Counted from the stretch's first letter, positions 25,488 through 34,807 are shown. The stretch: 64,000 bases of DNA from Puniceibacterium sediminis (GCF_900188035.1 NZ_FZNN01000005.1:168054-232053); one strand, 5' to 3'. The notes: a model not told the origin generated them from the sequence alone. Numbers and translations are program-made.

Positions 25488-26582
25488 TTATCCTTTCAGC
25501 TTGAAGGTACGGGCGACGATCTCGCCCCAGGGGCGGGCCGTCGTGGTCCGACCGGGTTGCGGGTGATGGGCGACGATCTCGGGTTCGGCCTCGGCTTTTG
25601 CCGCCAGTAGGGCCATGCGGACGTCGTCAAGACTGGCGTCCTGGTCGAGGAACCGCCCAGCCATCTGTGGCTGACCTGCAAGACGGCAAAGATCGACGAT
25701 AGCGCGGGCATGGGTGATCGCCTCGGCGCGGATTGCGGCGGGATCGGGCGGTGCGCCACCCGGAGCCAGGATCGGATCGGACGGGCTGGGCATGTCGTCG
25801 GAGGCACCATGCCCCTCGGGCTCGACGGTCGCCTCGTCGCTGTCCGCCTCGCTGGTGATGTCGGCAGGTTCGACGTTGCCGTCCAGGATACTGTCAATTT
25901 CTCGGCGTGTGTCCGTGCCTGTCTCGTGGTCGCTTTCGGCCAGAACGCCCTCCGTCTCGTCCGGAACACTCGCGGGGTCTGCCACAGCCACTGCCTCAAC
26001 GAGGTCGGGTGGCGCGTTGCGGAACCGGCCGATGTCGAACCGCGCGGCCATCCTCACAGGGTCCGCCAATCGATCCGCGAAGCCCGCCGCCACCGCGTCG
26101 GCCGCATCGAACCAAGTTTCGGCCGCCATCAGCGCTGCGATCTCGTCATCGGTCTTGCCGGATTTGGCGGCATATCCCCGGACGAGGCTGCCCGCGATCT
26201 TGTCGAGCGCCTCGGCCATGGCGCGCATGTCGCCTGCTGTACCCATTGCCAGACCCGACGGGTCGTGGATCATCAGGAACGCGTTTTCCGGCATGACGAC
26301 CTCGTCACCCGCCATCGCGATATAAGACGCGGCCGAGGCGGCAATGCCGTCGATCCAGACCGTGACCGTTCCCTCGTGCCGCTTCAGCGCATTGTAAATC
26401 GCCACCGCATCGAACACTGACCCACCAGGGCTGTTCAGCCGCAAATCAACCGGCGTCCCCTCGGGCAGTGCGGTAAGTTCGGTAAGGAACCCCTTCGCCG
26501 AAACCCCATAGGCGCCAATTTCGTCATAGATCGCCACTTCCGCACCTGTTCCCCGGGCGCGGATCGCATACCAGCTTGTCAT
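25488..26582 (-). CDS. ClpP-type head maturation protease (S14/S49-like)
   Basis: A 364-residue protein. Residues 15-200 form a Clp-type serine peptidase: LNSPGGSVFDA, the Ser in GIAASAAS (about residue 83) and a His in MIHDPSG (106). The C-terminal half is acidic and low-complexity, as expected for a scaffold segment. The equivalent of lambda gpC/Nu3. Start 26582 has an AGGAG box and lies 4 bp after the portal stop; the longer frame would overlap the portal gene. Confidence 0.88.
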   Translation of the reverse strand: MTSWYAIRARGTGAEVAIYDEIGAYGVSAKGFLTELTALPEGTPVDLRLNSPGGSVFDAVAIYNALKRHEGTVTVWIDGIAASAASYIAMAGDEVVMPENAFLMIHDPSGLAMGTAGDMRAMAEALDKIAGSLVRGYAAKSGKTDDEIAALMAAETWFDAADAVAAGFADRLADPVRMAARFDIGRFRNAPPDLVEAVAVADPASVPDETEGVLAESDHETGTDTRREIDSILDGNVEPADITSEADSDEATVEPEGHGASDDMPSPSDPILAPGGAPPDPAAIRAEAITHARAIVDLCRLAGQPQMAGRFLDQDASLDDVRMALLAAKAEAEPEIVAHHPQPGRTTTARPWGEIVARTFKLKG

Positions 26583-26586
26583 ATTG

Positions 26587-28110
26587 TCACTCCTGTTCGG
26601 TGGCGGGATCGGTGGAGGCGGATCCGTCGCCTGTGTCTTCGCCTGTGCCATCTCCAGGATCAGGCCGCGCGGCGGGCGTCGCTCGCGCGCCCTGCGTTTC
26701 GCCGGGGCTCGCGCGGTAGCTCAGCCCCAGATCAGCAACGCGTTTGACATCCGCCGCATTCTCTCGGTCGACTTCTTCGACGTCATAGCCGGTGGCCTCG
26801 ACCACCTTGCGCCGCGAGGTGATGCCCGCTTCCATCGCCAGCACTTGCGCCTGGATGTCCTTCAGCGGATCGACCCAATCCCAGCGTGGCGGGATCCATT
26901 GCACCGGCCGCGCGACGGCGGGATTGCCGATATCCAGCGCCCCCGACAACACAGCCGTCTCAAGCCAGCGCCGCCAGATCGGCCGACACAGCTGGTGCGC
27001 CATCACCCCGTGTTGCAGCTGGCCAATACGGCGACGGAACTCGACCAGCTCTGCCCGCAGGCTCGAATAGTTCGCCTGGCGCACATCCCCGGTGACCAGG
27101 TGATACGGCAGCCCCAGTGAAGCTGATACCGACAAGAGCGTCCGATATTGAAACGCCTCATAGCCGCCACCCACATCGGCGGGGCTCGAGAACTTCACAT
27201 CCTCGCCCGGCAGCAGCACCTGCATCGTTCCCGGCTCCAGGCTGGCCATCGCCGCCCCATCGAGATCGGCTTCGGACTCGCCCATCATCGGGTCTTCCGG
27301 CGCGGTCTTGGTGATGAACCCTGCGAACATCGCCGCCGTCTTCTTCCGGTCAAGCTCGGCGTCGTCGTACTGGTCCAGCAGAAACAGCCGCACCATTGCC
27401 GGAGCCACATGAGGCAAGCCCCGTATCTGGCCTGCGTCTATTGGGCGGTAGATGTGCAGCACATCCTCAGCGGGCACGCGCACCGTCTCCGGGATCACCG
27501 CTCCCTGATCGGTGCTGTCGCCCGGATGGCGACGGCGGAAGTGATAGGCCAAGCGCCGTCCGATGCCGTCAAATTCAATCCCGCAGCGGATGCGATTGCC
27601 GTTTGCCGCCGTTTCGGTCTTCTCGAAGGGCAGCATTTCTGACTGCAGGAGCTGCAGTTGCATCGGCACCAGCAGACCATCCTCGGTCCGCCGTGGCCGC
27701 ATACGCACGAAGCATTCGCCTGCCACGAACATTTCCCGCGCGACCATGGCCTGCAGGCCGTAGAAATCGGTCAACCCGTCGGCATCGGCCTCGTCGGTCC
27801 ACGCAAGCCAGAGCTGCTGGACACTGTCCCGAAGCGTGGACTCCTCGATCAGAGACGACGGTTTAATCCCATCGCCCACCAGATTTGCTGCGAAGGCCTC
27901 GCAGGCATTTGCGGCGTAGCCGTTGGTAACGACCAGTTCCCGCGACCGCGCCAGCAAACGAGGGCCGCCCGAGGCGATCAGCGAATTGATGTTTTCAAGC
28001 GGCGGTTGCCAGCCCCGCAAGCGCCGCTTGGCCAAAGCGCCTTCCAGACGCGCGGACACACCAGCGGGACCGCCGGGGGCCCGGCGGCGAAAACGATCGA
28101 AGAGACCCAT
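26587..28110 (-). CDS. Phage portal protein, lambda family
   Basis: A 507-residue lambda-type portal protein (gpB): start MGLFDRFRRR, WQPPLENINSLI, LVVTNGYAANACEAFAANLVG, and RRKVVEATGYDVEEVDRENA near the end. It forms the dodecameric ring through which DNA is packaged. It lies 4 bp after the gpW-like gene and 4 bp before the protease, in the standard lambda order. Confidence 0.92.
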   Translation of the reverse strand: MGLFDRFRRRAPGGPAGVSARLEGALAKRRLRGWQPPLENINSLIASGGPRLLARSRELVVTNGYAANACEAFAANLVGDGIKPSSLIEESTLRDSVQQLWLAWTDEADADGLTDFYGLQAMVAREMFVAGECFVRMRPRRTEDGLLVPMQLQLLQSEMLPFEKTETAANGNRIRCGIEFDGIGRRLAYHFRRRHPGDSTDQGAVIPETVRVPAEDVLHIYRPIDAGQIRGLPHVAPAMVRLFLLDQYDDAELDRKKTAAMFAGFITKTAPEDPMMGESEADLDGAAMASLEPGTMQVLLPGEDVKFSSPADVGGGYEAFQYRTLLSVSASLGLPYHLVTGDVRQANYSSLRAELVEFRRRIGQLQHGVMAHQLCRPIWRRWLETAVLSGALDIGNPAVARPVQWIPPRWDWVDPLKDIQAQVLAMEAGITSRRKVVEATGYDVEEVDRENAADVKRVADLGLSYRASPGETQGARATPAARPDPGDGTGEDTGDGSASTDPATEQE

Positions 28111-28114
28111 ACTG

Positions 28115-28330
28115 TCAGAGCCCCTTTGACGTCGTTACACGCACCTGCCGAACGATCCGTCGTCCCTCGGCGGCCGCAATCTCGCGGTCGAGGGCCTCGA
28201 TGGCCCGGTCAATCTCCGCGACGCTGCGATAGTCCACCGTCTTTCCGTCGTAACTGACACGCGCCACGCCAGAGGAGCGTTGAACGGCCAACGCCTCGCG
28301 GCGGGCACGGAGCTCAGCGGTCGTGGACAT
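28115..28330 (-). CDS. gpW-like head-tail connector
   Basis: A 71-residue protein between large terminase and portal genes, the place of lambda gpW. It is helical and basic at the C-terminus, with a central block VDYRSVAEIDRAIEALDREI typical of the gpW family. The ATG at 28330, preceded by AGGTGA, is preferred to the TTG one codon upstream. Confidence 0.8.
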   Translation of the reverse strand: MSTTAELRARREALAVQRSSGVARVSYDGKTVDYRSVAEIDRAIEALDREIAAAEGRRIVRQVRVTTSKGL

Positions 28331-28334
28331 CAAT

Positions 28335-30335
28335 TCACCTCATGTAGCTTGAGCGTACGGTTCGCCGCTGTGGTCCCGCGCGCCGAGAAGTGGGCGTAGT
28401 GTTTCCCGCCCCGTCCTCAGCCATGTCCTCCGCCGTGATCCCGACCTGTGCTTCCAGATCGGCCCAACGCGCCTCAGACCAGCGATCGGCCCCAAGGATC
28501 CACGCGGCAGCGCGGGCATAGACCCGCGTGTCCAGAGCCTCGTTGCGTTCGCGCAGCTTTTGCCATTCCAGCCGAGCGAAGCCGCGCTTGGTGCGCACCG
28601 TGATCAGTTGTTCGGCCGTGAATTGCTTCAACCACTCGCCGTCCACCCAGTTTGGCAGGTGGATCGTTCCCGGCGGGCAAAGATGCCCAGCCTCGATTTC
28701 CTCCCGCGTCGGTCGGTCCTGGCGCAAATAGCGATAGGTCTCGGTCTTGAAGGTCGAGGTGGCGACCGTCCAAAGCCGCGCCCCGCGCCGCAGCCTTTTG
28801 CCTGCAATGGTCGCGTCCACATAAGTCGGGCCAGTGACCGGGCTCGAGCGGTTGAAGCCCTCGACGCCTTTGACAGGGGCAACCTGCGCGAAGCCGACCT
28901 GTCGCGACCAGGCATAGACAGCACTGGTCTCGTAGCCGGTATCGATCGCCAGCCGTGCCAACGTCATCTTCTGACCGGAAGCATGCACCCATGTCTGGCC
29001 GAGCAAATTGGTCAGTTGCTGCCAGCACGCCGGATCGCCGGGCCCGCCCTCAACGACCAAATGATCGATCAGCCAACTCTCCAGCCCGCGGCCCCAGGCC
29101 CAGACATCGACTTCGATGCGATCCTTCTGAACATCCGCTCCCGCAGTCAGGAACAGACCGCCTGTTGGCACAGCGCCAGCATTCCAGGTCTCGCGCTGGT
29201 CCGCCAAGCGCTGCCAGTCGGGCGCTTCACCGGTTTCGACCCATGTCTCGCCGAGGATCGTGTTGCGGAACGCCTTGATCGCCTCGTCCGACCCTTGCGC
29301 CGCGTCCCATGCGCGCACAATCCGCTCCCAACTCAGCCAGCCGATCGGCGAATAGAGCGCCGAGAGATGATAGCCGACAGTGCCAGGATCGGCGGCCGTC
29401 GCAGTCGCGCGCCATTCGCCTGCCTCCAGCATCGCCGTCTTGTTGTGTTCGGCGATGGGTGTCTCACAGCCCTCGCAGTGATACTCCGCCGTTTCCGGAC
29501 GACCCTTCTGCCAGCGCAGCCGCTCGAACTTCAGCCACTGTTCCTGACCGCAGTGCGGGCATGGCACAAAGAACCGCCGCTGATCGCTTGCCTCGAACTC
29601 GCGTTCGATCCGGGAGAGCCCCCGGATTGTCGGGGTCGAAACCAGGAACACCTTGCGCCGATGGGCAAATGTCAGCGACCGCGCTTCGGCCAGCGTGACC
29701 GGATCGCCTTCGTCGTCAGCGGAGGCCGGATAGGCATCGACCTCGTCGAGGAAGATGTAGCGCGCGGGTGTCGAGCGCAGACCCACGGCCGAGTTCGCTC
29801 CGGTCATGATCAGGATGCCGCCCGCAAACTCCTTCGACAGCATGGTGTTGCCCGCGTCGCGGGAGCGGGCCGGTTTGACCCGCTCCCGCAATTCGGGGCT
29901 CTCGTCGATCAGCGGATCGATCCGTTGCCTTGAGTTCCGTTTCGCCAGTTCCACCGTAGGTTGGACCGCCAGCATCGGGCCCGGTGCCTGGTGGATCGCA
30001 AAGCCGATCCAGTTGTTCCCGGCCTCGGTTGCGCCGACCTGCGCCGCCTTCATGAAGACGATCCGCTGGGTCGGGTCGCCAGGCGACAGCCGGTCCATGA
30101 TCTCGGCCATGTAGGGCGTGCGCGCCGTGCGATACCTTCCCGGTTCGGCCGAAGCGCGCCCCGAAAGCATTCGGTGCCGGTCCGCCCATTCGGAAACGGT
30201 CAGGTCTGGATCGGGCGTGAGGCCCGCGCCCCAGGCACGCAGGATCTCTGCCGCGCCGTCGAAATCCAGCACATCGTCGGCATCACCGGAGATCGGGTTT
30301 GATCTCGGCAAGATCGTCGAGCTGGGCACGGACAT
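28335..30335 (-). CDS. Terminase large subunit, GpA family
   Basis: A 666-residue GpA-type large terminase. A deviant Walker A (MKAAQVGATEAG) is at about 95-106, Walker B is FLDEVDAYP, and a zinc-like CPHC...CEGC pair stands between the ATPase and the nuclease. It powers DNA packaging and cuts at cos or pac sites. It overlaps the small-terminase gene by 53 bp in another frame. The basic C-terminus (RRAGPQRRTVRSS) may contact DNA. Confidence 0.93.
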   Translation of the reverse strand: MSVPSSTILPRSNPISGDADDVLDFDGAAEILRAWGAGLTPDPDLTVSEWADRHRMLSGRASAEPGRYRTARTPYMAEIMDRLSPGDPTQRIVFMKAAQVGATEAGNNWIGFAIHQAPGPMLAVQPTVELAKRNSRQRIDPLIDESPELRERVKPARSRDAGNTMLSKEFAGGILIMTGANSAVGLRSTPARYIFLDEVDAYPASADDEGDPVTLAEARSLTFAHRRKVFLVSTPTIRGLSRIEREFEASDQRRFFVPCPHCGQEQWLKFERLRWQKGRPETAEYHCEGCETPIAEHNKTAMLEAGEWRATATAADPGTVGYHLSALYSPIGWLSWERIVRAWDAAQGSDEAIKAFRNTILGETWVETGEAPDWQRLADQRETWNAGAVPTGGLFLTAGADVQKDRIEVDVWAWGRGLESWLIDHLVVEGGPGDPACWQQLTNLLGQTWVHASGQKMTLARLAIDTGYETSAVYAWSRQVGFAQVAPVKGVEGFNRSSPVTGPTYVDATIAGKRLRRGARLWTVATSTFKTETYRYLRQDRPTREEIEAGHLCPPGTIHLPNWVDGEWLKQFTAEQLITVRTKRGFARLEWQKLRERNEALDTRVYARAAAWILGADRWSEARWADLEAQVGITAEDMAEDGAGNTTPTSRRAGPQRRTVRSSYMR

Positions 30336-30843
30336 GTTTCTCCAGAACCTTCTGCATTGCTGCGGGCTCGACGCCCAGGTCGGCCGCCATCAGCGCCGCA
30401 GCTCGCGACGGCCAGTTGACCCAGGTATCGCGCTCCTGCCGCGCCAGCCGGAAGACCAGCGACAATGCGCGGGCCCGGTCGATCAACTCGCCTTTCAGCT
30501 TTTGTAACCGGAGGCGGCGCTCCTGCGCCTTTAGCACTTCGTTCGCCGTCTTGGCCTGCAGGAACGTGGTGCCGCTGCCGATTTGTGGCGCCGCTAACCC
30601 CTGTTCACGGAGCGTCTCGCCGACTGCGGACACTGCCGCCTCCGAGACAGGCTTGAGTTTTGGCTGCGGCGCTTTCCGGGTCTTCGACGGATCGGTCGCT
30701 TCGGCGCGCAAGGCATCGCTGGCCACCGCGTCAATGCTGCCATCGCCGTACAGAACCAGCCGCCCTGTCGCTTTGGCCTTCTGGATTGCACCACGTGAAA
30801 GGCCGACGCGGGCGGCATACTGGCGCTCGCTCAGACCCTCCAT
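30283..30843 (-). CDS. Terminase small subunit / DNA-packaging protein
   Basis: A 186-residue protein with an N-terminal HTH-like region (EGLSERQYAARVGLSRGAIQKAKA) and a long helical C-terminal half. Place directly before the large terminase and the DNA-binding start suggest the small terminase (Nu1-like). GGAG precedes the ATG. It overlaps the large-subunit start by 53 bp, so the two are tightly coupled. Confidence 0.8.
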   Translation of the reverse strand: MEGLSERQYAARVGLSRGAIQKAKATGRLVLYGDGSIDAVASDALRAEATDPSKTRKAPQPKLKPVSEAAVSAVGETLREQGLAAPQIGSGTTFLQAKTANEVLKAQERRLRLQKLKGELIDRARALSLVFRLARQERDTWVNWPSRAAALMAADLGVEPAAMQKVLEKHVRAQLDDLAEIKPDLR

Positions 30844-30954
30844 TGCGTGCTCCGATTATCATTCAAAATCATGTGCTTATGTAGTTGATAAGCCTCCGTA
30901 CCAGAGCGAACGTGGTCTCAAGAAAAAGATGCAACTCACCACGGAGCCGCCACG

Positions 30955-31224
30955 ATGACCCGCCTGAACCCGCAGACAACGCCCCGCCATCAACTGCGCG
31001 CCGAGAAGGCTGCGCGGAACAAGGAGGTGGCCTTGAACGCCTTCATCGGCAAGAAAGCCGAAATCGACGAGATGCTCGTCCGCTTGGCAAGCCTCAGCGA
31101 CGAGCATTTCAACGCCCACCCCGACGAGATCAACTGGGGCCATGTCGGCACCCTTGAGCATTGCGCCAGCCTCCTGAAGCGCATCACCGACAGCGCCTTC
31201 AGCGAAGGCGAGCACGCGGAGTGA
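30955..31224 (+). CDS. Hypothetical phage protein (plus-strand accessory gene 1)
   Basis: An 89-residue, mainly helical protein (RAEKAARNKEVALNAFIGKKAEIDE) without a recognised domain. It starts with ATG after a GGAG box, diverges from the small-terminase gene across 111 bp, and ends 5 bp before the next plus-strand gene, so the two form a small operon. Function unknown. Confidence 0.65.
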   Translation: MTRLNPQTTPRHQLRAEKAARNKEVALNAFIGKKAEIDEMLVRLASLSDEHFNAHPDEINWGHVGTLEHCASLLKRITDSAFSEGEHAE

Positions 31225-31229
31225 GCGCC

Positions 31230-31448
31230 ATGGAAACCAGCACCATCCGCATTGCCATCCGTAAGCTGCCCGATCATTTCGACCGAAGCCGTATCACCAC
31301 GGTCCTCGACGAAATCGAAAGTGCCCTGATGGACGATGGCGGCGTTTATGTCCGGGCCTACGCCGACAGCATGACGATCACCATCGAGGTTCCGACCAAT
31401 CAGCTGATCGATGCTGCAACCTGTCTGAAAGACCTCAACCTGATCTGA
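31230..31448 (+). CDS. Hypothetical phage protein (plus-strand accessory gene 2)
   Basis: A 72-residue acidic alpha/beta protein (METSTIRIAIRKLPDHFDRS start). The ATG at 31230 follows the stop of the previous gene by 5 bp; an in-frame GTG at 31221 overlaps that stop and could be used instead. No domain recognised. A GC-rich hairpin follows (31471-31486). Confidence 0.6.
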   Translation: METSTIRIAIRKLPDHFDRSRITTVLDEIESALMDDGGVYVRAYADSMTITIEVPTNQLIDAATCLKDLNLI

Positions 31449-31470
31449 ATTCGGCTCGTTCAGCCCGCAG

Positions 31471-31486
31471 GCCCGCACTTGCGGGC
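31471..31486 (+). terminator. GC-rich hairpin, weak terminator
   Basis: GCCCGC (31471-31476) pairs with GCGGGC (31481-31486) around a 4-base loop. Only two T follow directly, so it is a weak candidate. It separates the two small genes from the DUF3489 gene. Confidence 0.4.
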
Positions 31487-31540
31487 TTCATCCGGTAGAA
31501 GGCGCCGCATCCTGCGTTGCCCGAACACCGGAGAAAACCA

Positions 31541-32056
31541 ATGACCCAGATCCAGCTATCTGACCCACAAGCCATCATCCTGTCCGCCGCCTGCGCGCGG
31601 GAAGACGGGGCAGTGTTTCCCGTCACCGCCAGCCTCAAGGGCGGCGCTGTTGGCAATGTCTGCAAGAGCCTCCTGAAGAAGGGGCTCATCGAGGAGATCG
31701 CAGCCACGGACCTGAACACGGTCTGGCGGCACGACGAAAAGGGCGGGCCGATAACCCTGCGTTCCACATCGCTAGCTTACAGCGTCCTCGGGATCACCGA
31801 CGAACCCAACGACAATGCCCCCACCGATAGAACAAGCGAACCCATCCAGCGTCGAAATGGGACCAAACAGGCAAAGCTGATCGAAATGCTCAGCGCTGAG
31901 GGCGGCGCGACCATCGAGGACATCATGGTCGCAACCGGATGGCAGTCACATACGATTCGTGGTGCCATGTCCGGCGCGCTGAAGAAGAAGCTCGGGCTTG
32001 AGGTCACCTCAGAAAAGACAGAGGAACGTGGACGCATCTATCGGATTGAAGACTGA
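31541..32056 (+). CDS. DUF3489-domain protein
   Basis: A 171-residue protein. The C-terminal half has the DUF3489 pattern (KQAKLIEMLSAEGGATIEDIMVATGWQ, then TIRGAMSGALKKKLGL), a winged-helix-like fold common in phages and plasmids of alphaproteobacteria; the N-terminal half is also helical with a K-rich patch. It probably binds DNA, as an inference. Its 3' end overlaps the minus-strand membrane-protein gene by 19 bp. Confidence 0.8.
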   Translation: MTQIQLSDPQAIILSAACAREDGAVFPVTASLKGGAVGNVCKSLLKKGLIEEIAATDLNTVWRHDEKGGPITLRSTSLAYSVLGITDEPNDNAPTDRTSEPIQRRNGTKQAKLIEMLSAEGGATIEDIMVATGWQSHTIRGAMSGALKKKLGLEVTSEKTEERGRIYRIED

Positions 32057-32358
32057 TCCCGCCCTGCTGCACCGCTGAAATCCCGGCGGTAGGGAAGCCG
32101 CCGCCGAGCAGAGTCGCCGCTCCTCATGGGCGGCGGCTTCGTCGTTTTGACCCGGATTGCCTCGAAGAGCCGCCGCAGCACATAGGACCGCGCTATGCTC
32201 ACCACTGTGAACACCGCGCCCATTTTTAGGTTCTGCGCCAGCGTCGTGTGCAGCCCGAAGATCGGGAAGATCAGGATTTGTGTAGCGACGGCGACGCCGT
32301 AGCCGACGATCACATTGGCGACGGACTCGACCAGCGACATGAGGCGCGACTGCTTCAT
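32038..32358 (-). CDS. Small membrane protein, DUF7220-like
   Basis: A 106-residue protein with two hydrophobic segments (about residues 12-32 and 40-60) and a basic Arg/Pro-rich tail. The N-terminal block MKQSRLMSLVESVANV is one I associate with DUF7220, common in Rhodobacterales phages. Its ATG overlaps, as ATGA, the stop of an alternative frame of the methyltransferase gene upstream. Confidence 0.65.
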   Translation of the reverse strand: MKQSRLMSLVESVANVIVGYGVAVATQILIFPIFGLHTTLAQNLKMGAVFTVVSIARSYVLRRLFEAIRVKTTKPPPMRSGDSARRRLPYRRDFSGAAGRDQSSIR

Positions 32359-32367
32359 GCCACCACC

Positions 32368-33549
32368 TCATCCATCGCCCAGCAGTTCAGCTGCGAGAGT
32401 TCGAAGCGCATGCGCCGCAACCAGGGGGACCACGCCGTTGCCACAGAGGCGAAGCCTGTCCACCCTGTGGGCCAGCCCATCAGCGCCTCGACAAACAGCG
32501 GGTTCAAGGTCCGGCGCTGCTCTAAGGTATCGGTCCCAGCCACCTGCGTCACCAGGACCTGGCGGCCAAGCAGGCCGTTCACAGGCGTGTTCGCCAGTGT
32601 TGTCGCCCCGTCCTTGTGATCCCGCGCCGTCGGCGTCATCCACATGCGGCTGGCATGGGTCAGATCCGCTGTCTTGCGGTTCCCAGCACTCGGCTTGCAC
32701 CCGTCGTTCGCCATCGGCGTAGGCCAGTCCCGCGCCATGCCGTCCAGACCCTTCTCGTGCTTCCGGTCTCCGCCCCGGCTCCGAAAGCTGTCAGTCTGCG
32801 GCGTCGGCCACATCGCCGCACTCGTTGCCAGGTTCATCCCATGCTTGCCTGCTTCCTGAGACGGCGTTGGTTTCGTCTGCCGGTTCTCGTTGGCACTGGC
32901 CCGGGGCGTCGGCCATAGCCGCAACATCTCGGTCCGGTTTCCGCCGCTCGAGCGGGTCCCAGAGCAGGCGCGCGGGGTCGGCCAGTTCGCAGCCTTCGCG
33001 GATAGCAAGGATGAACAGCCGCTCGCGTTTGTGGGGCGCACCGACTTCCGCCGCCGTAAGGAGGCCTGCCGCAAGGCGGTAGCCCATGCCGACCAGTCCG
33101 CTGGCGACTTCGGGGAAGCCGAGGCGGAGATGATGGGCGACATTCTCGAGGAAGACGAAGGGCGGCTCGCATTCATCAATGATGCGGGCGACATGCGGCC
33201 AGAGATGGCGCGGGTCGTCCGCACCTTGGCGCTTGCCCGCGACGCTGAACGGCTGGCACGGATAGCCTGCAGTGATGATATCCACCGCGCCGCGCCAAGG
33301 GCGGCCGTTGAAGGTGGCAACATCGTCCCAGACAGGTGCGCAATCCAAGGCCGCATTTTCCATCCGCGCCACGAGAGTGGCCGCCGCGAAGGTTTCCCGT
33401 TCGACATGGCCCACAGTTCGATATCCGGGGATGGCGATGGTGAGGCCGAGGTCGAGTCCGCCTGCGCCTGAGCAAAGCGAGAGGCCGAACAGACATGCGT
33501 TCTCGTTTCCGGAAGCGCGTCCGGAGGAAGATAAAGCCAGGTCATGCAT
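32368..33549 (-). pseudogene. C5-cytosine DNA methyltransferase with one in-frame TGA
   Basis: Reading from 33549 the frame shows motif I LSLCSGAGGLD (23-33), the catalytic PCQPFSVAGKR (Cys98), ENV (135-137) and the KRER block of motif VIII (174). Codon 253 (32791-32793) is TGA. Past it the same frame stays open for 140 codons and ends with a clear motif X, LCGNGVVPLVAAHALRTL, so the enzyme is full length but for this codon. It would be a broken gene, a sequencing error or a readthrough product. A second frame over the distal half, open to 32355, contains repeated WPTP motifs and LNPLFVEALMGWPTGW, sequences also common in phage proteins. It follows the adenine/cytosine methyltransferase gene by 4 bp. 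Confidence 0.8.
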
Positions 33550-33553
33550 CGCC

Positions 33554-34807
33554 TCAAACGTCTTTGTTCTTGATTTTGTTGAACGTCTCGTCTGATCCGG
33601 AGAGAACAGCGTGCTTGCCGGTGAACTGCTGCCACCGCTCCACGGCGACATCGACGTATGCCGGATTGAGTTCGATCCCGTAGCAGACGCGACCAGTCGT
33701 TTCGGCCGCGATCAGCGTGGTTCCGGACCCCATGAAGGGCTCGTAGACGGCCTGTCCGGGGCTCGAGTTGTTCAGGATGGGCCGACGCATGCATTCGACT
33801 GGCTTCTGGGTCCCGTGCACGGTTTCAACATCCTGATCCTTGTTGGCAATCTGCCACAGTGTCGTTTGCTTGCGATCGCCCGCCCAATGGCCCTTGCCGG
33901 TTTTTTTCACGGCATAGAGGCAGGGCTCGTGCTGCCAGTGATAATCACCGCGGCTCAGCACCAAGCGATCCTTGGCCCAGATGATCTGGGACCGGATGTT
34001 GAAGCCGGAGGCTTCAAGGCTGTCGGCGACAGTGGTCGCATGCAGCGCGCCGTGCCAGACATAGGCCACATCGCCCGGGAACAGCGCCCAGGCCTCACGC
34101 CAGTCAGCGCGGTCATCATTCAGCACCTTGCCGGTGCGCCGTGTCGCGGCGGCACCTGCCTTGTTGCGCCAGCCGGGATCGTATTCCACGCCATAGGGCG
34201 GATCGGTCACCATCAGGAGCGGTTTCACTTCGCCCAGCAAACGCTCGACATCTGTGGCCACTGTCGCGTCACCGCAGAGCAACCGATGCTTGCCCAGCAC
34301 CCAGAGATCGCCGGGACGGCTGATCGGGGTTTCAGGTGCCTCTGGAACATCGTCCTCACCCTCTCGGGACGCAGTTTCAGGATCGACCTCTCCAGCCAAT
34401 AGCGCCTCGAGTTCAGCGTCATCGAAGCCAATGAGCGACAGGTCGTAGTCCTCGGCTAGCAACTCGTTCAGTTCGGCTGAGAGCAGCGCCTCGTCCCAGG
34501 TGCCGAGTTCCGTCAGCTTGTTGTCAGCGATCCTGTAGGCCCGGCGCTGCGCCTCAGTCAGATGGCCCAGCACGATAACCGGCGCTTCGGTCAGCCCCAA
34601 CTGCGTCGCGGCCAGGACGCGCCCGTGGCCTGCGATCAACTCGCCGTCATCAGCGACGAGGCACGGCACGGTCCAGCCGAACTCCGCCATGCTGGCGGCG
34701 ATCTTCGCGACTTGGTCCGCGCCATGCATCTTTGCGTTTTTCGCGTAGGGCTGAAGCTTGACCAGCGGCCAGGTCTCAATCGCGTCCGGGGCAAAGCTCA
34801 GGGTCAT
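33554..34807 (-). CDS. ParB-like domain - DNA methyltransferase (DPPY type)
   Basis: A 417-residue fusion. Residues 1-130 form a ParB/sulfiredoxin-type nuclease-like domain (ELIAGHGRVLAATQLG), then an acidic linker (135-160), then a beta-class N6-adenine/N4-cytosine methyltransferase with DPPY at 202-205 and the SAM motif FMGSGTT near residue 365. Such enzymes are frequent in phages and protect phage DNA from restriction. It forms a methylation pair with the C5 enzyme downstream. A 428-bp gap with palindromes precedes it. Confidence 0.92.
   Translation of the reverse strand: MTLSFAPDAIETWPLVKLQPYAKNAKMHGADQVAKIAASMAEFGWTVPCLVADDGELIAGHGRVLAATQLGLTEAPVIVLGHLTEAQRRAYRIADNKLTELGTWDEALLSAELNELLAEDYDLSLIGFDDAELEALLAGEVDPETASREGEDDVPEAPETPISRPGDLWVLGKHRLLCGDATVATDVERLLGEVKPLLMVTDPPYGVEYDPGWRNKAGAAATRRTGKVLNDDRADWREAWALFPGDVAYVWHGALHATTVADSLEASGFNIRSQIIWAKDRLVLSRGDYHWQHEPCLYAVKKTGKGHWAGDRKQTTLWQIANKDQDVETVHGTQKPVECMRRPILNNSSPGQAVYEPFMGSGTTLIAAETTGRVCYGIELNPAYVDVAVERWQQFTGKHAVLSGSDETFNKIKNKDV

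Noticed and set aside
28560..29933. 457-codon plus-strand frame opposite the large terminase
   Set aside because: Antisense shadow of a well-identified gene, with no recognisable domain and no start signal.
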